A DNA stretch of 64,000 bases from Beijerinckia mobilis. Lineage in GTDB: Bacteria > Pseudomonadota > Alphaproteobacteria > Rhizobiales > Beijerinckiaceae. The stretch's first letter is position 1. Each line of letters starts with the position of its first letter. The stretch covers positions 62,001 to 126,000 of the forward strand of contig NZ_JQJH01000003.1 of NCBI RefSeq assembly GCF_000745425.1, read 5' to 3'. A program made the translations under genes and the position numbers. Below, one piece after another: positions 43,861-54,612 of this stretch. Under the pieces are notes generated by a model. That model had not been told where the DNA came from. It ran no database searches and was given only the letters and a program-made list of their open reading frames with translations.

Positions 43861-45071
43861 TAAGCTTTGTCCCCTTTCGGCGTTGTGAACAGAAACGGCG
43901 CGACATCGCCAACGCTTGGGGCTCTCTTTTCGGCGAAAGGCATGGGCCGGCAGACCGCCATAGCGGAAAGACCGACACGGGCCGTGAGTAGGCCGTTCAA
44001 GACGCCTTCACCTAGACGGGCGGAAACCTTCGCCGCGATCCCATGACCCAGGAATTGTTGGAGGATCGTATCGCCCGCCGCCATGGTGCCGGTGATGGCG
44101 AGATGCGCCCCGACCGAACGCAAGAGTTTCAAAAAGCCCAATAGTCCCGGGCGTCCGCCATAAAGGACCGCGATAGAGCGGATAAGGCGAAGGCTTTGGG
44201 CGGCAACGAACAGCACATCGAGAATCGCGCGCGGCGCAAAAGTCGTCACGACCGACACACGTTTGGCGGCATTGGCGATCTCGTGTTGCACTTTGATGTC
44301 GAGCGGCACAATGAGTGTACGTTCGGCAATATCGATCAAATCACGTCCGTCGATGATTTCTTTTGTGAGATCATCGAGGTGAACACGGGCCTGGGCGGTT
44401 TCTATGCGATCTTTATAGAGAACGCCTAATTCCATGACCAGTTTGCGCGCGGCCTGTCCGTCATCATGCTCCCTTGCGCGCGCAAATTCCTGATGCAGCA
44501 CCGCTATATGGCGCTGGCGCATGATACTGAGTACTTCGCGCGTGATGATTGCCAGAAGCGCCAGAAGCATCAAACCCGCGAGCAGGAGGCCGATGATGCC
44601 GAGTGATGGCGCGCGGGCGTAAAGGTCCTCGATCAGACGATCGAGCCAGAGGCCGAAAGTGAGCGAGGCGAGGGCGCCGAGTGCGCCCCAGAACAGGCCG
44701 CTCCAGGAAAACAGGGCGCGCCGCGCCAGGCTTGGCAACATTCCCTGCGCCTGCGCTTCCTCCACGGCCGCTTCGCCATTGTCCTCATCCAGGGGCACCC
44801 CCATCAGGGCTTCGGCCTCCTGTTCAAAGGGATCCACTTCCTGTTCGATCACCCGTGCCTTTGGCCCATTCTGCGGCTCATCCTGCATGGAAAAGCTTCT
44901 CGGGGGGCGATCGGCAGCTGCCTGCGGACGCTGTGCTTCCTGTTTTTGCTCCTGAGCAAGGGAAGCCGGCTCCGGCTGCATGCTGCCGGCATCGGATTGC
45001 GGCGGCTCTTTTGCCGGAGAGGCGCTGGAGAGGCGGAAGGCGCGAGGGGGCCGTTTGGCGTCGTTCTGCAT
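43860..45071 (-). CDS. ycjF: YcjF-family membrane protein (DUF697, TIGR01620)
   Basis: A 403-residue inner-membrane protein. The first 115 residues are a Pro/Gln/Glu-rich soluble extension; then two helices (LFWGALGALASLTFGLWLD and LGIIGLLLAGLMLLALLAII), then the DUF697 domain (TTFAPRAILDVLFVAAQSL, YGGRPGLLGFLKLLRSVGAH, LSAMAVCRPMPF). It always accompanies the YcjX GTPase-like protein; here the ATG overlaps the ycjX stop (TTGATG). In enterics the pair belongs to the phage-shock regulon, but no pspA or pspF is visible nearby. Function unknown. Confidence 0.85.
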   Translation of the reverse strand: MQNDAKRPPRAFRLSSASPAKEPPQSDAGSMQPEPASLAQEQKQEAQRPQAAADRPPRSFSMQDEPQNGPKARVIEQEVDPFEQEAEALMGVPLDEDNGEAAVEEAQAQGMLPSLARRALFSWSGLFWGALGALASLTFGLWLDRLIEDLYARAPSLGIIGLLLAGLMLLALLAIITREVLSIMRQRHIAVLHQEFARAREHDDGQAARKLVMELGVLYKDRIETAQARVHLDDLTKEIIDGRDLIDIAERTLIVPLDIKVQHEIANAAKRVSVVTTFAPRAILDVLFVAAQSLRLIRSIAVLYGGRPGLLGFLKLLRSVGAHLAITGTMAAGDTILQQFLGHGIAAKVSARLGEGVLNGLLTARVGLSAMAVCRPMPFAEKRAPSVGDVAPFLFTTPKGDKA

Positions 45072-46561
45072 CAATTCAGCCTGTCGCCGAGGAGAAATTC
45101 GAAAGCCCGATCGAGCCGGATATGGGGCAATGGCAACACGGTGCCTTCGGGGTTACGGACCGGCAGGGGCGGGCGAAACCGCACGAAGCGATAATCTGAA
45201 GCGGCCGTGCTGCCCGGCTGCGGCGGCTGAAAAATCAGTTTCGGATCCTTGGGCAGATCGCCCGGAAAGATCGCGGCTTCTTCATATCCGTCGAAAATCT
45301 CGCCATCGATGTTTTCCCCGGCGAGGGGTGTTCCGATGACGGCTTCCAGGGCGGTTCCGTCTTCGCCGCTGACCATGGCTTCCCGCGTCGCGCGCACGGC
45401 AGCCATGGCGATGACATCGATCGTCGCTCCGCCGGCTTCGGCGCGGCTGATCGCACGATTGGTGAGATAGCGTAGAATGGCTTCGAGCCTGTCGTGACTC
45501 GTATGATGCAGATGATCGGCTTTTGTTGCCGCAAACAGAATCTTGTCGATCTTCGGCCGCAACAGGTTGGTGAGGAGGTTGCCGTGGCCGACACGGAAGG
45601 CGACGAGAATGTCGCTCAAGGCGGCTTCGAGATCGCGGACCGCAGCCGCGCCGGCATTCAGCGCCGACAGCGCATCGACGAGAACGATCTGTCTGTCGAG
45701 GCGGACGAAATGATCGCGGAAGAATGGTCTGACGATATGGGTTTTATAGGCCTCGAAACGGCGTTCCATCATCCCGGCGAGACTGTGGGCGGGATAGGCG
45801 ATGCCTTCCTCGAGCATCAATGGCGAGAAGGTCAGGGCAGGGGATCCGGCGAGATCGCCCGGCATCAGAAAACGGCCGGGCGGCAGCACGGAAAAAGCAT
45901 AAATATCGGCGCGGCAGCCCTTCAAATAGGTGGTGAAAAGCTCCGCCGCTTCGCGCGCGGTTTCTTCAGCCATTCCCATCTTCGGATCGAGTTGCCCGAT
46001 GAAATGTCGCCATTCCTCAGCCAGCGTGGCTCGGGCCGGAGAGGCGGAGGCTTCCAGCGTCTCGCGTGACCATTCAGCGTAGCTTTTGTCGAGAAGCGGC
46101 AGGTCGAGCAACCATTCGCCGGGATAATCGACGATATCAATGGTCAGTGTTTTCTGTTGTCCATTGGGCCGCTCGAATTCGAGGCGTAGCCGTAATTCCG
46201 AAATCTGAGAGGTTGATTCGGGCCAATGGCGGGTGCCGGTATCGCCCTTTGGTCCATGCAGCGCCTCCAGATGTTTTTCATAAGAGAAACGCGGCACCGC
46301 GTCATCCGGCTGCGGCTCGAGTTCGCCGCGCGTCAGTCTTCCCTCAGCCTGGACACGAAAGACGGGGAGGGGATTTTTGCCACGCCGCAGGCTGGGCCTT
46401 GCCGCTTTCGTCAACTGGTCGATCAAAGCAGTGATGAAGACGGTCTTGCCGGCGCGCGAAAGCCCCGTCACACCAAGCCGCAAATGCGGTCCAGCGACCA
46501 TATCGCCGAGGTTCTGGGCGATGATCTGCGCCTCGAAAAGGAGATCTGACAGAAAAGACAA
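45071..46561 (-). CDS. ycjX: YcjX-family P-loop protein (DUF463)
   Basis: A 496-residue predicted nucleotide-binding protein. LRLGVTGLSRAGKTVFITAL near 28-47 is the Walker A, with the unusual GLSRAGKT that marks the YcjX family. ETLTI-like TLTIDIVDYPGEWLLDLPLL is the switch II/Walker B region. Later blocks (PPGRFLMPGDLAGSPALTF, FVRLDRQIVLVDALSALNAG, ILFAATKADHLHHTSHDRL) also follow the family, with ATKAD as the specificity motif. The product likely acts with YcjF at the membrane. Its own promoter should lie in the 267-base gap above 46561. Confidence 0.88.
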   Translation of the reverse strand: MSFLSDLLFEAQIIAQNLGDMVAGPHLRLGVTGLSRAGKTVFITALIDQLTKAARPSLRRGKNPLPVFRVQAEGRLTRGELEPQPDDAVPRFSYEKHLEALHGPKGDTGTRHWPESTSQISELRLRLEFERPNGQQKTLTIDIVDYPGEWLLDLPLLDKSYAEWSRETLEASASPARATLAEEWRHFIGQLDPKMGMAEETAREAAELFTTYLKGCRADIYAFSVLPPGRFLMPGDLAGSPALTFSPLMLEEGIAYPAHSLAGMMERRFEAYKTHIVRPFFRDHFVRLDRQIVLVDALSALNAGAAAVRDLEAALSDILVAFRVGHGNLLTNLLRPKIDKILFAATKADHLHHTSHDRLEAILRYLTNRAISRAEAGGATIDVIAMAAVRATREAMVSGEDGTALEAVIGTPLAGENIDGEIFDGYEEAAIFPGDLPKDPKLIFQPPQPGSTAASDYRFVRFRPPLPVRNPEGTVLPLPHIRLDRAFEFLLGDRLN

Positions 46562-46828
46562 GGGAGAGAAGTTCCGGCTGGCGAGGCTTGGCGATTAAAT
46601 GCCCGGCAATCAATCGGTCAAGCGTTCAGATAGGAGAGGAATAATGTCTCGCTCGCTTCCTTTCAAATGAAAGGACGATCAAATGAGAGAAAGGGGAGAC
46701 ATCTTGATGCTTCCGCGGGGCACGAATTTCCTGCCCCCGCATTCTTGGGACCGTTGGAGATTCCCGAGAGTGCTCCGTGATGCGAAGCTTCCGCCTTGCT
46801 ATCCTGGAAAGAGACAAGCGTTTGTCCG

Positions 46829-47899
46829 TTAGCGCAACATTTTGCCCGCTGATGTGGCTGCAGCTCGGACATCCTTCTCCTGCTTGGGGATGGCGCTTGC
46901 CCATTGACGGTGCGCGCGGGCGATTGCCGCTTCGATGAGATCCATGCGCACATCGAGCGGGCCGATTTCAACTTGCGCCATATTGGAGAGAACCCGCGCA
47001 AGATTGGGTGTGGGCGTGCCGTCCTCCTCGAAAAGGTGCAAGTCGCTGTCGGGGCCGTCAGCCACGCCCTGGCTCGCGCGTACCGCATAATTCTGAATCC
47101 TTTGGGGATCGTCTAGACAGGCGGTCATGGGCAGACCCGAAGATATAAGCGTATCGATTCGTTCGGTCGGCGCGAAGGAAGGCATCGTTGGAATATTCAT
47201 CGATCGCGTCAGCGATGAGGTCGAGGGCCTTGTCGCCGTAGTGGTCATCACGGAGGTTCGCAGCGAATGGGAAAGCGAATCTTCGCCCATGCCGACGGCT
47301 ATTTCCGGAGCGTGCATCATCGTCAGCGCGTAGGAATGTCTGACTATGGATTTTCGCCGCAGCACGTTGAAAACGCTGCGCACGCGACCGCTTCTGGCCG
47401 CGACTCTCGGGCGTCTTATCACGGGCGCTGCGGCGGCAACGCGCGGCGCTGCCTCAGGGGAAGCACATGGGGAAGGCGCCCAACGACTGATAATGGCGCG
47501 TGCGGTCCGGCGATGATAGTCGACATAATAGCGCTTGAGGAGAACGGCAGCGACTGTCGCGCCCTCGACGGCGGAGGAAAAGGCGACGTGGCTTTCCGCA
47601 TCGATGGCGACCGTTCCGTTCCAGCCCGCATGTTTCACGCACCAATAATTATTGAGTTTGACGCAACGGGGAGCGGAAACCTTGGCCGCTGTGAACATTT
47701 TTACCGCCGCGTCGGTCGGGGAGAGAGAACGCGCGGCCTCCAGGCGCCAATTGACGACGCTGCGTTCCTTAGGAAGAAAATAGGCAAGTGAAGCGGAAGG
47801 TTCCGGCAGCTCCGGCATCGCCGCTTCGCCGGTTCCCGCAAGGCCAATGAGCGCTAGGCGAAGCGATAGACCATAGGCGAAGGCAAGGAGATCGATCAC
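46829..47899 (-). CDS. Conserved hypothetical protein
   Basis: A protein of about 356 residues that I do not recognize. The first 35 residues are hydrophobic (LLAFAYGLSLRLALIGLAG), a possible signal or anchor. The next block, RSVVNWRLEAARSLSPTDAA and CVKLNNYWCVKHAGWNGTVA then AESHVAFSSAVEGATVAAVL, looks well conserved and globular; the middle and C-terminal parts are Arg/Ala/Ser-rich and less ordered. GTG at 47899 has GGAGG eight bases upstream and is preferred to GTG at 47905. It is a single gene between ycjX and the SixA-like gene. The conserved N-terminal half is the part worth a profile search. Confidence 0.6.
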   Translation of the reverse strand: MIDLLAFAYGLSLRLALIGLAGTGEAAMPELPEPSASLAYFLPKERSVVNWRLEAARSLSPTDAAVKMFTAAKVSAPRCVKLNNYWCVKHAGWNGTVAIDAESHVAFSSAVEGATVAAVLLKRYYVDYHRRTARAIISRWAPSPCASPEAAPRVAAAAPVIRRPRVAARSGRVRSVFNVLRRKSIVRHSYALTMMHAPEIAVGMGEDSLSHSLRTSVMTTTATRPSTSSLTRSMNIPTMPSFAPTERIDTLISSGLPMTACLDDPQRIQNYAVRASQGVADGPDSDLHLFEEDGTPTPNLARVLSNMAQVEIGPLDVRMDLIEAAIARAHRQWASAIPKQEKDVRAAATSAGKMLR

Positions 47900-47905
47900 G
47901 GCCAC

Positions 47906-48333
47906 TACCTCCAGATAGATTGTTCCGACGCCAATGCATGCGGCCCAATTGCTCCGCGTTGCCCGGCGAGAGGGTCTTTCCGAAATGAGCCCTTGTGGTG
48001 GCGGGGCTGATCTCTAACAAACATCACGAATCAGATCACCTGGCGAGCAACCCGAGGTGATCGAGCTTATTGGACAATGACCGGCGCAATATTCGATCTG
48101 TTTCCGTCTCGATGAAGGCCGTTTTTACAAAACCGCTACGGCGCGACTTTTCCATGGCGAGCGCGGGATATCAATGCCATCGATCCGCGTTGGGGTTTCT
48201 TGGTGCGCGAAGAGCATCTGTGAGAAAGATTAAGGATATGAAAATATTCTCATTTCCTTATTTTAGTTTCTTTGCAACAAGCAACGCGCTGTCACTGCCG
48301 CCTCATCATGCGCGGCGACTTTGAAGGAAATCA
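47906..48333. other. Intergenic region
   Basis: 428 bases between a hypothetical gene and the end of the SixA-like gene, both on the minus strand. Short plus-strand frames have no recognizable content. No RNA or repeat can be supported. Confidence 0.35.
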
Positions 48334-48882
48334 TCAGCCTGATGAGAGATTGTCCGGCACAATGAAACGAAGAAGCTGGCTATGGCGAAGCAGATCCGGG
48401 GAACCAAATGGTTGCTCGAAAGAAAAAACTGCCAAGCTGGCCGGCGGGAATCCCCTTGAAAGATTGTAGAGATCGGGACCAGGGCCCTGAACGGCAAGCA
48501 TCCGGGCAAATTCCCCAATCGCGGGATTATGACCGACAATCAATACACTAGTGAGATAAGTCGGCATGCCACGCACGAAATCCACGAGCCCGGACAAGGG
48601 GGCATTGTAAAGCCGTTCGTCCAGAAACAGATCCGGCAAAACATCGGATTGAGCAAAGGTTAGGGAAAATGTCTCCCTGGCCCGCATGGCGGTGGAGACA
48701 TAGGCACGCTCGGGTATCCATCCCTGATCGCGGAGGAATGTTCCAATACGCGCGGCTTCCAATTGACCCTGTCGCGTCAATGGACGGTCAATATCTTTAT
48801 GAGTGTTGGCTGCCTGAGCATGACGGAGAAGCAGGAGGCGCGTCACGCGTGATCCAGATGAAGTCGAGTGGTCAATGAACAA
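48334..48882 (-). CDS. SixA-like histidine phosphatase
   Basis: A 182-residue member of the histidine phosphatase superfamily. RLLLLRHAQAANTH near residue 14 contains the RH catalytic motif, PLTRQGQLEAARIGTFL follows, and VLIVGHNPAIGEFARML provides the second catalytic His. This short layout is that of SixA, which dephosphorylates His-phosphotransfer proteins such as PTS NPr in other bacteria; the substrate here is unknown. It follows the phasin gene, separated by a hairpin. Confidence 0.82.
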   Translation of the reverse strand: MFIDHSTSSGSRVTRLLLLRHAQAANTHKDIDRPLTRQGQLEAARIGTFLRDQGWIPERAYVSTAMRARETFSLTFAQSDVLPDLFLDERLYNAPLSGLVDFVRGMPTYLTSVLIVGHNPAIGEFARMLAVQGPGPDLYNLSRGFPPASLAVFSFEQPFGSPDLLRHSQLLRFIVPDNLSSG

Positions 48883-48894
48883 AGCATAAAGTGA

Positions 48895-48928
48895 ACCGCC
48901 CTAAAAGCAAGAGCGCTTCAAGGGCGGT
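48895..48928 (-). terminator. Possible terminator after the phasin gene
   Basis: Eight-bp stem ACCGCCCT/AGGGCGGT at 48895-48902 and 48921-48928 with an 18-base interior that can pair further (AGCGCT). On the minus strand it lies 75 bases past the phasin stop and before the SixA-like start. The T-rich tail is weak. Confidence 0.45.
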
Positions 48929-49002
48929 GAAAATGGTTAAACGCTTCAATATCTTTTTAAGGAGTCGATCAGCGTTAATAGCAATTAATTCCGAGTTTCA
49001 AT

Positions 49003-49404
49003 TTATTTATTGACGATATCGGAAAGACGTTCAACGTTGGAGGTCGCGGTCTTGACGACATTATCCGTCGCCTGGGCCGCAGTCTGAAGGGAGTGCTGAA
49101 GCGCTTCCTGATATGATTTCGTCAATTCTGTTGGAAAAGTGGAAACCAGTTCACCCAGGCGTTTTGTACGCACGGCTGCTTCTTCGAAAACTTCCTTAAC
49201 GTAAGCTGTCTGTATCGCGACAACTTCTTCAAGGCTATGCGCGTTTCTAAGCTTTTCAAAAGTCTGCGTCGCATGGTCGAAAGACTGTTTCGACATTTGC
49301 GTGATTTCGCCAGCCAAAGTTTGAAAGTTCTTAGTCGTGCTGCTCAGGCTGTTGAGCGCCACGTCAATACCAGACGTCAGAGGTGTTTTTGGATCTTGAG
49401 CCAT
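49003..49404 (-). CDS. Phasin family protein
   Basis: Polyhydroxyalkanoate granule-associated protein. The 133 residues form an amphipathic helical protein with the phasin_2 pattern: FQTLAGEITQMSKQSFDHAT, TFEKLRNAHSLEEVVAIQTA and YVKEVFEEAAVRTKRLGELV. Such proteins coat PHB granules and set their size; Beijerinckia-type bacteria store PHB in large bodies, which fits. No PHA synthase gene is nearby. ATG at 49404 starts MAQDPKTPLTSG. Confidence 0.85.
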   Translation of the reverse strand: MAQDPKTPLTSGIDVALNSLSSTTKNFQTLAGEITQMSKQSFDHATQTFEKLRNAHSLEEVVAIQTAYVKEVFEEAAVRTKRLGELVSTFPTELTKSYQEALQHSLQTAAQATDNVVKTATSNVERLSDIVNK

Positions 49405-49658
49405 CTATCATTGTCTCCATTAGCCAATGAGCATGCGCGAGGCATCATAAACATGCGACTATGACAAGACCAAGCAGAAACTTAACAAAATCATTCCATC
49501 GATAGACATAGTTTAGAGCATTCGATGATATTGCGTCATTCCATGACGAATCAGTCGAAGTAAATTCTCTTTTGCTGCCCGTCTGGCACATCGTGAATGA
49601 GCACGACGAATGCGATCTATTTAAGAGTGGATATGCACAACAGATCATAGAGTCAGCA

Positions 49659-49838
49659 TCAGGATCTGCGAATCAGGCTCATGATGAGAGAGATCACCAA
49701 TAACACCAATGCTACCCAAAAGAGCAGTCGTGCTCCTTCCATGGCAGTGCCGGCGACACCCCCAAAGCCGAGAACGCCAGCAATAATGGCAACCAGCAGG
49801 AACGCCAAAGCCCAGTAGAGAAGATTTCCAAAATTCAT
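49659..49838 (-). CDS. DUF1328 small membrane protein (YtjA family)
   Basis: About 59 residues, two membrane helices: LLYWALAFLLVAIIAGVLGF then GGVAGTAMEGARLLFWVALV. This is the DUF1328/YtjA pattern, common in stress-responsive loci; function unknown. In-frame starts occur at 49850 (TTG), 49844 and 49838 (ATG); the last follows GAGA at reasonable spacing. It stands alone, with 250 bases before the phasin gene. Confidence 0.82.
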   Translation of the reverse strand: MNFGNLLYWALAFLLVAIIAGVLGFGGVAGTAMEGARLLFWVALVLLVISLIMSLIRRS

Positions 49839-49850
49839 GGTCATTCTCAA

Positions 49851-50442
49851 CGCAAATTATTTGAATATTAACAATTCACCATTTGTTTAGGTTCCGAATC
49901 AAAAATTACTTTTCCCGGAAACTTTCGTAAGCCATTATAAGATATAATGAATCAGCAAAATTGAATATTCTTGACTGCCGTTTGGCTGAGACGATCCGGG
50001 TATCCAATGCGGAGCAATTTCGGCTCGACTGATCGCTTGGGGACGTTTGTCAGAAGCGTTTGTTAAGGTCCACTCGTAAGGTAATAGTTTTATTTACCGT
50101 TCCGAAATGCATGACGATGCAATGCAATCGGTATTACTCGAGTAAATCAGCTTATTTGAAAACTATTCCGCTTTTTTAAGCTGGTCCTGACTGGAAACGT
50201 CAGGCCGCTCCTGTTCATTTAAGGAAAATCGCACGATCGAAGGCAGTCCTGGCGATTGATTCCGAAAGCATGGAATGAGATGCGGTTAACCCATATCTCA
50301 ATAGGGCTATTTTGAGCAGTTTAGAATGGTAACGCGGTTCAATTTACTTGAAACGACTTTGCAGATTTTGTCTATTTGTTCAGAAATATCTTACAAGCTC
50401 TCACTTGTAGTTAAGCCCGCTCATGAGAATGCTGCATCCCTT
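49851..50442. other. Intergenic region between DUF1328 and alaS
   Basis: 592 bases, AT-rich, with no supported gene. It begins with the promoter region of the DUF1328 gene and ends at the alaS stop. I see no tRNA, known RNA or family-1 palindrome. Confidence 0.4.
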
Positions 50443-53127
50443 TCAGGATGCAGCAAGGACCGTGTGCAACGCAGCCTCGACAGCCGCGAGAGAGGCTTCG
50501 GCCGCTTGTCCATTCGGACCGCCTGCTTGCGCCATATCTTTCCGTCCGCCGCCGCCTTTACCACCAAGAGGTTCCGCAGCGATACGAACCAGGCTGACGG
50601 CATCGAAACGGTCGATCAAATCATTCGTGACGCCAATGACGACACTTGCCTTGCCGTCTTCGGCAACGCCGATGACGGCAACGACCCCTGAGCCGATTGT
50701 TTGTTTGGCTTGATCGACCAGGGATTTCAAATCCTTCATGTCGACTCCGGTCACGACATGCGGGAAAAATTTGATCCCATCAATCTCACGCCACGTGGTT
50801 GTCGATTCGCCATCACCTTTCATTGCGAGTTTCTTGCGCGCGTCACTCAGGTCGCGATCAAGTTTACGCCGTTCCTCGATCAGACTGGCGAGGCGTTTGC
50901 CGGCTTCCTCCTCCGGGCTTTTAAGCTGCATCAGAAGCGTATGCAGCACATTGGCCCGCGCATTCAGATGATGGCGCGCGGCACTGCCGGTCTTGGCTTC
51001 GATTCGCCGCACGCCAGCCGCAACCGGCCCTTCGGAGACGATGGTGAGAAGGCCGATATCGCCAGTTCTCGTTACATGTGTCCCACCACAAAGTTCTACG
51101 GAAAATGGTGAGAGCGGCTCTGTTGGATCCGTCGCCTTTTCCTCGTCATAGCCCATGGAGACGACACGGACCTCTTCGCCATATTTTTCGCCAAAAAGCG
51201 CGCGTGCGCCGGATCCCATCGCATCTTCTATGCTCATCTGCGTCGTTGCGACGGGTGCATTTTCGAGGATGATGCGGTTGGCGATATCTTCGATTTTCTG
51301 CCACTCTTCGGGGGTGACGGGCTTCGGATGGGAGAAGTCGAAACGCAGACGCTCCGGCGTGACGAGAGAACCCTTTTGGGCGACATGATCGCCGAGAACC
51401 TGCCGCAAAGCCTCATGCAGGAGGTGGGTGGCGGAATGGTTGGCGCGTACCGCCGAGCGGCGTTGATGATCGACGAGCGTACGCACCTCGAGTCCCGGTG
51501 TCACGCTTCCTTCCTCGACGACACCTTCATGAATGAAGAGATCGCCCAGCTTCTTTTGCGTGTTCTCCACTTTGAACCGCATGCCGGGCGCGATGATATG
51601 GCCGGTGTCGCCGACCTGGCCGCCAGATTCTCCGTAGAAAGGAGTCTGATTCAGAATCAATACGCCTTTCTGCCCGGCGTCGAGGTGATCAACCCTGGTG
51701 CCGTCCTGAAGAAGTGCCTGGACGAACGCCTCCGCCTTTTCCGTTTCATATCCCAAAAATTCGGATGGACCGAGCTGTTCACGCAGGGCAAACCAATGAG
51801 TATCCGTTGCAGCCTCTCCGGAGCCGCTCCATGCTTTGCGGGCCTCGGCGCGTTGCCGCTCCATCGCCCTTGTGAACCCTTCCGTATCGACACTGAGATT
51901 ACGGTTGCGCAGGGCATCCTGCGTCAGATCGAGTGGAAATCCGTAGGTGTCATAGAGGCGAAATGCGATTTCGCCGGAAAGAATTCCTCCTTCACCGAGG
52001 CTGCGCGTTTCCTCTTCGAGCATGGAGAGACCACGCGCGAGCGTCGCTCGGAAACGAGATTCCTCCAGGCGCAGGGTTTCGACGACAAGAGCTTCGGCCC
52101 GTAGGAGTTCCGGATAGGCCTGCCCCATTTCCCGCGTCAACGCGGGGACGAGACGCCACATCAGGGGCTCTTCCGCGCCGAGCAATTGGGCATGGCGCAT
52201 AGCCCGGCGCATGATGCGACGCAGGACATAGCCGCGCCCTTCGTTTGAAGGCAATACGCCATCGGCGATGAGGAAAGAGGAGGCGCGCAGGTGATCGGCA
52301 ATGACCCGGTGGCTCGCCCGCATGGGGCCATCTGGATCGACGCCGGTGGCTTGAGCCACGGCAAGGATCAGCGTCCGCATGAGATCGATATCGTAATTCG
52401 ACGTCACGCCTTGGAGGAGGGCGGCGATGCGTTCGAGCCCCATACCGGTATCGATCGAGGGCTTGGGCAGAGCAATGCGATCGCCTGGACCGCGTTGCTC
52501 GTACTGCATGAAGACGAGGTTCCAGAATTCCAGGAAACGGTCACCGTCTTCATCGGCGCTGCCGGGAGGCCCGCCGAATAATTTGTCGCCCTGATCGAAA
52601 AAGATCTCTGAACAAGGACCGCAGGGGCCTGTATCCCCCATCGCCCAGAAATTATCGGATGTAGCGATACGGATGATCTTCGAATCCGGAAAACCGGCGA
52701 TTTTCTTCCAGAGGTCGAAAGCCTCGTCATCATCGTGATAGACGGTGACGAGTAGCCGATCCTTTGGTAGGTCAAAGACTTGAGTAATCAGCTTCCAGGC
52801 AAGCTCTATCGCCACCGGTTTGAAATAATCTCCGAAGGAGAAATTCCCGAGCATCTCGAAAAAAGTGTGATGGCGGGCCGTATAACCCACATTATCGAGA
52901 TCATTGTGCTTGCCGCCGGCGCGTACGCATTTCTGCGCCGTGGAAGCGCGGCTATAGGGTCGTTTCTCAATACCGGTGAAGAGATTTTTGAACTGCACCA
53001 TACCGGCATTGGTGAACATCAATGTCGGGTCATTGCGGGGCACGAGAGGCGAGGAAGCGACGATCTCATGGTCGTGCTTGCGGAAAAAATCCAAAAAGGC
53101 CGCGCGGATCTCATTGACACCGTTCAT
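50443..53127 (-). CDS. alaS: Alanyl-tRNA synthetase
   Basis: Charges tRNA-Ala. About 894 residues with all parts: class II catalytic core ([64 protein letters not shown]), the editing domain with zinc motif ([14 protein letters not shown] and [13 protein letters not shown]), and the C-terminal domain with [16 protein letters not shown]. The frame opens at 53178, but homologs begin [15 protein letters not shown], matching ATG at 53127. alaS next to recA is a common alphaproteobacterial order. The 359-base gap to recA holds one palindrome. Confidence 0.95.
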   Translation of the reverse strand: MNGVNEIRAAFLDFFRKHDHEIVASSPLVPRNDPTLMFTNAGMVQFKNLFTGIEKRPYSRASTAQKCVRAGGKHNDLDNVGYTARHHTFFEMLGNFSFGDYFKPVAIELAWKLITQVFDLPKDRLLVTVYHDDDEAFDLWKKIAGFPDSKIIRIATSDNFWAMGDTGPCGPCSEIFFDQGDKLFGGPPGSADEDGDRFLEFWNLVFMQYEQRGPGDRIALPKPSIDTGMGLERIAALLQGVTSNYDIDLMRTLILAVAQATGVDPDGPMRASHRVIADHLRASSFLIADGVLPSNEGRGYVLRRIMRRAMRHAQLLGAEEPLMWRLVPALTREMGQAYPELLRAEALVVETLRLEESRFRATLARGLSMLEEETRSLGEGGILSGEIAFRLYDTYGFPLDLTQDALRNRNLSVDTEGFTRAMERQRAEARKAWSGSGEAATDTHWFALREQLGPSEFLGYETEKAEAFVQALLQDGTRVDHLDAGQKGVLILNQTPFYGESGGQVGDTGHIIAPGMRFKVENTQKKLGDLFIHEGVVEEGSVTPGLEVRTLVDHQRRSAVRANHSATHLLHEALRQVLGDHVAQKGSLVTPERLRFDFSHPKPVTPEEWQKIEDIANRIILENAPVATTQMSIEDAMGSGARALFGEKYGEEVRVVSMGYDEEKATDPTEPLSPFSVELCGGTHVTRTGDIGLLTIVSEGPVAAGVRRIEAKTGSAARHHLNARANVLHTLLMQLKSPEEEAGKRLASLIEERRKLDRDLSDARKKLAMKGDGESTTTWREIDGIKFFPHVVTGVDMKDLKSLVDQAKQTIGSGVVAVIGVAEDGKASVVIGVTNDLIDRFDAVSLVRIAAEPLGGKGGGGRKDMAQAGGPNGQAAEASLAAVEAALHTVLAAS

Positions 53128-53327
53128 ATCACTCAAACCATGTTCCGGGCCCGGTGGCCCTCTGAATATTTTACTCACATATAGACTTTGCGCACCAAAG
53201 TCATAGAGGGAACATAATCAGGCGCGACGGGCATAAAAATCCGATGGGACCAAGAGAAACGCAGAGCTCCTGAAGCGGATTGTGCGTTTGGTCGTTTTCT
53301 AAAACATTGAAAATATTCTACTTTCTA

Positions 53328-53359
53328 GGAGTGTTTCCGAATATTTCCGGAAACACTCC
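53328..53359. repeat. Family-1 intergenic palindrome, copy E
   Basis: Perfect 11-bp arms GGAGTGTTTCC and GGAAACACTCC with a 10-base spacer, in the recA-alaS gap. Arm bases differ from copy B, but changes are compensatory. Confidence 0.7.
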
Positions 53360-53486
53360 GGCCAAAAGTCAGCAGGGAACGATCTGGCTGACTTTAAGAT
53401 CTGTCAAACGGATCAGGACGACATTCTCTCGAATTACCGTCAGACTGGCGATCGCGAGTTGACAATCCCGCTAGTCGACGGTCTCG

Positions 53487-54557
53487 TTAAAGATCATCTT
53501 CCTCCGCTTCTCCCACATTGAGGATGCGGTCGGCGATGAGACCGGAATTTTCCCGGATTGCCGCTTCAATCTTTTCTGCAGCTTCGGGATTATTCTTGAG
53601 GAAGGTTTTGGCGTTTTCACGTCCTTGGCCGAGCCGCTGGCTGTCGTAGGAAAACCAGGCGCCGGATTTCTCGACGACGCCGGCCTTCACACCAAGATCG
53701 ACGAGCTCGCCGACCTTGGAAATGCCTTCGCCATACATGATGTCGAATTCGACCTGTTTGAAAGGCGGAGCGACCTTGTTCTTGACGACTTTGACCCGCG
53801 TCTGATTACCGGTGATGTCCTCGCGATCTTTGATCGAACCGATGCGGCGAATGTCCAGCCGGACAGAGGCATAGAACTTCAGAGCATTTCCGCCGGTCGT
53901 CGTTTCCGGGCTGCCATACATGACGCCAATCTTCATGCGAATCTGATTGATGAAGATCACCATGGTTTGGGAACGGGAAATCGAGGCGGTCAGCTTGCGT
54001 AGGGCCTGGCTCATGAGCCTTGCCTGCAGCCCGGGTTGATTATCACCCATTTCTCCCTCGATCTCGGCGCGTGGCGTCAAAGCCGCCACCGAGTCGACGA
54101 CGAGCACGTCGATCGCGCCGGAGCGAACCAGAGTATCGGTGATTTCGAGCGCCTGTTCACCCGTATCGGGCTGCGAGATGAGGAGATCGTCAAGATTGAC
54201 GCCGAGCTTGCGGGCATAGACCGGATCAAGAGCATGTTCCGCGTCGATGAAAGCGCAAGTGCCTCCGCGCTTCTGCGCTTCGGCAATGACATGCAGAGTG
54301 AGCGTCGTCTTGCCGGAGGATTCAGGCCCGTAGATTTCGATGACGCGACCACGCGGTAGGCCACCGACGCCGAGGGCGATGTCAAGGCCGAGTGATCCAG
54401 TTGAAATCGTTTCGATTTCTATGGCTTTCTGGCTCTTGCCAAGACGCATGATCGAGCCCTTGCCAAAAGCCCGTTCGATTTGCGACAGGGCGGCATCGAG
54501 CGCCTTGGTCTTATCCACGGAAGTTCCTTCCACGAGGCGAAGATTCGATTGTGACAC
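53487..54557 (-). CDS. recA: Recombinase RecA
   Basis: Strand-exchange protein for homologous recombination and SOS induction. About 356 residues: Walker [10 protein letters not shown] near 77-85, [20 protein letters not shown] (Walker B and following), [20 protein letters not shown] (L2 loop region), and [17 protein letters not shown]. The frame is open to 54596; AGAAGG lies nine bases before GTG at 54557 and directly against the ATG at 54566, so GTG, which gives [11 protein letters not shown], is preferred. A LexA-like site lies about 60 bases upstream. Confidence 0.96.
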   Translation of the reverse strand: MSQSNLRLVEGTSVDKTKALDAALSQIERAFGKGSIMRLGKSQKAIEIETISTGSLGLDIALGVGGLPRGRVIEIYGPESSGKTTLTLHVIAEAQKRGGTCAFIDAEHALDPVYARKLGVNLDDLLISQPDTGEQALEITDTLVRSGAIDVLVVDSVAALTPRAEIEGEMGDNQPGLQARLMSQALRKLTASISRSQTMVIFINQIRMKIGVMYGSPETTTGGNALKFYASVRLDIRRIGSIKDREDITGNQTRVKVVKNKVAPPFKQVEFDIMYGEGISKVGELVDLGVKAGVVEKSGAWFSYDSQRLGQGRENAKTFLKNNPEAAEKIEAAIRENSGLIADRILNVGEAEEDDL

Positions 54558-54612
54558 GACACCCATCCTTCTGGCACGAGCCTTGTGCAGGCGCAATCAT
54601 TGTGGATGGAAT

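Noticed and set aside
42812-43978. Minus-strand frame of 388 codons
   Set aside because: Antisense to the ZntB-type transporter with its GMN motif; the product lacks coherent character.
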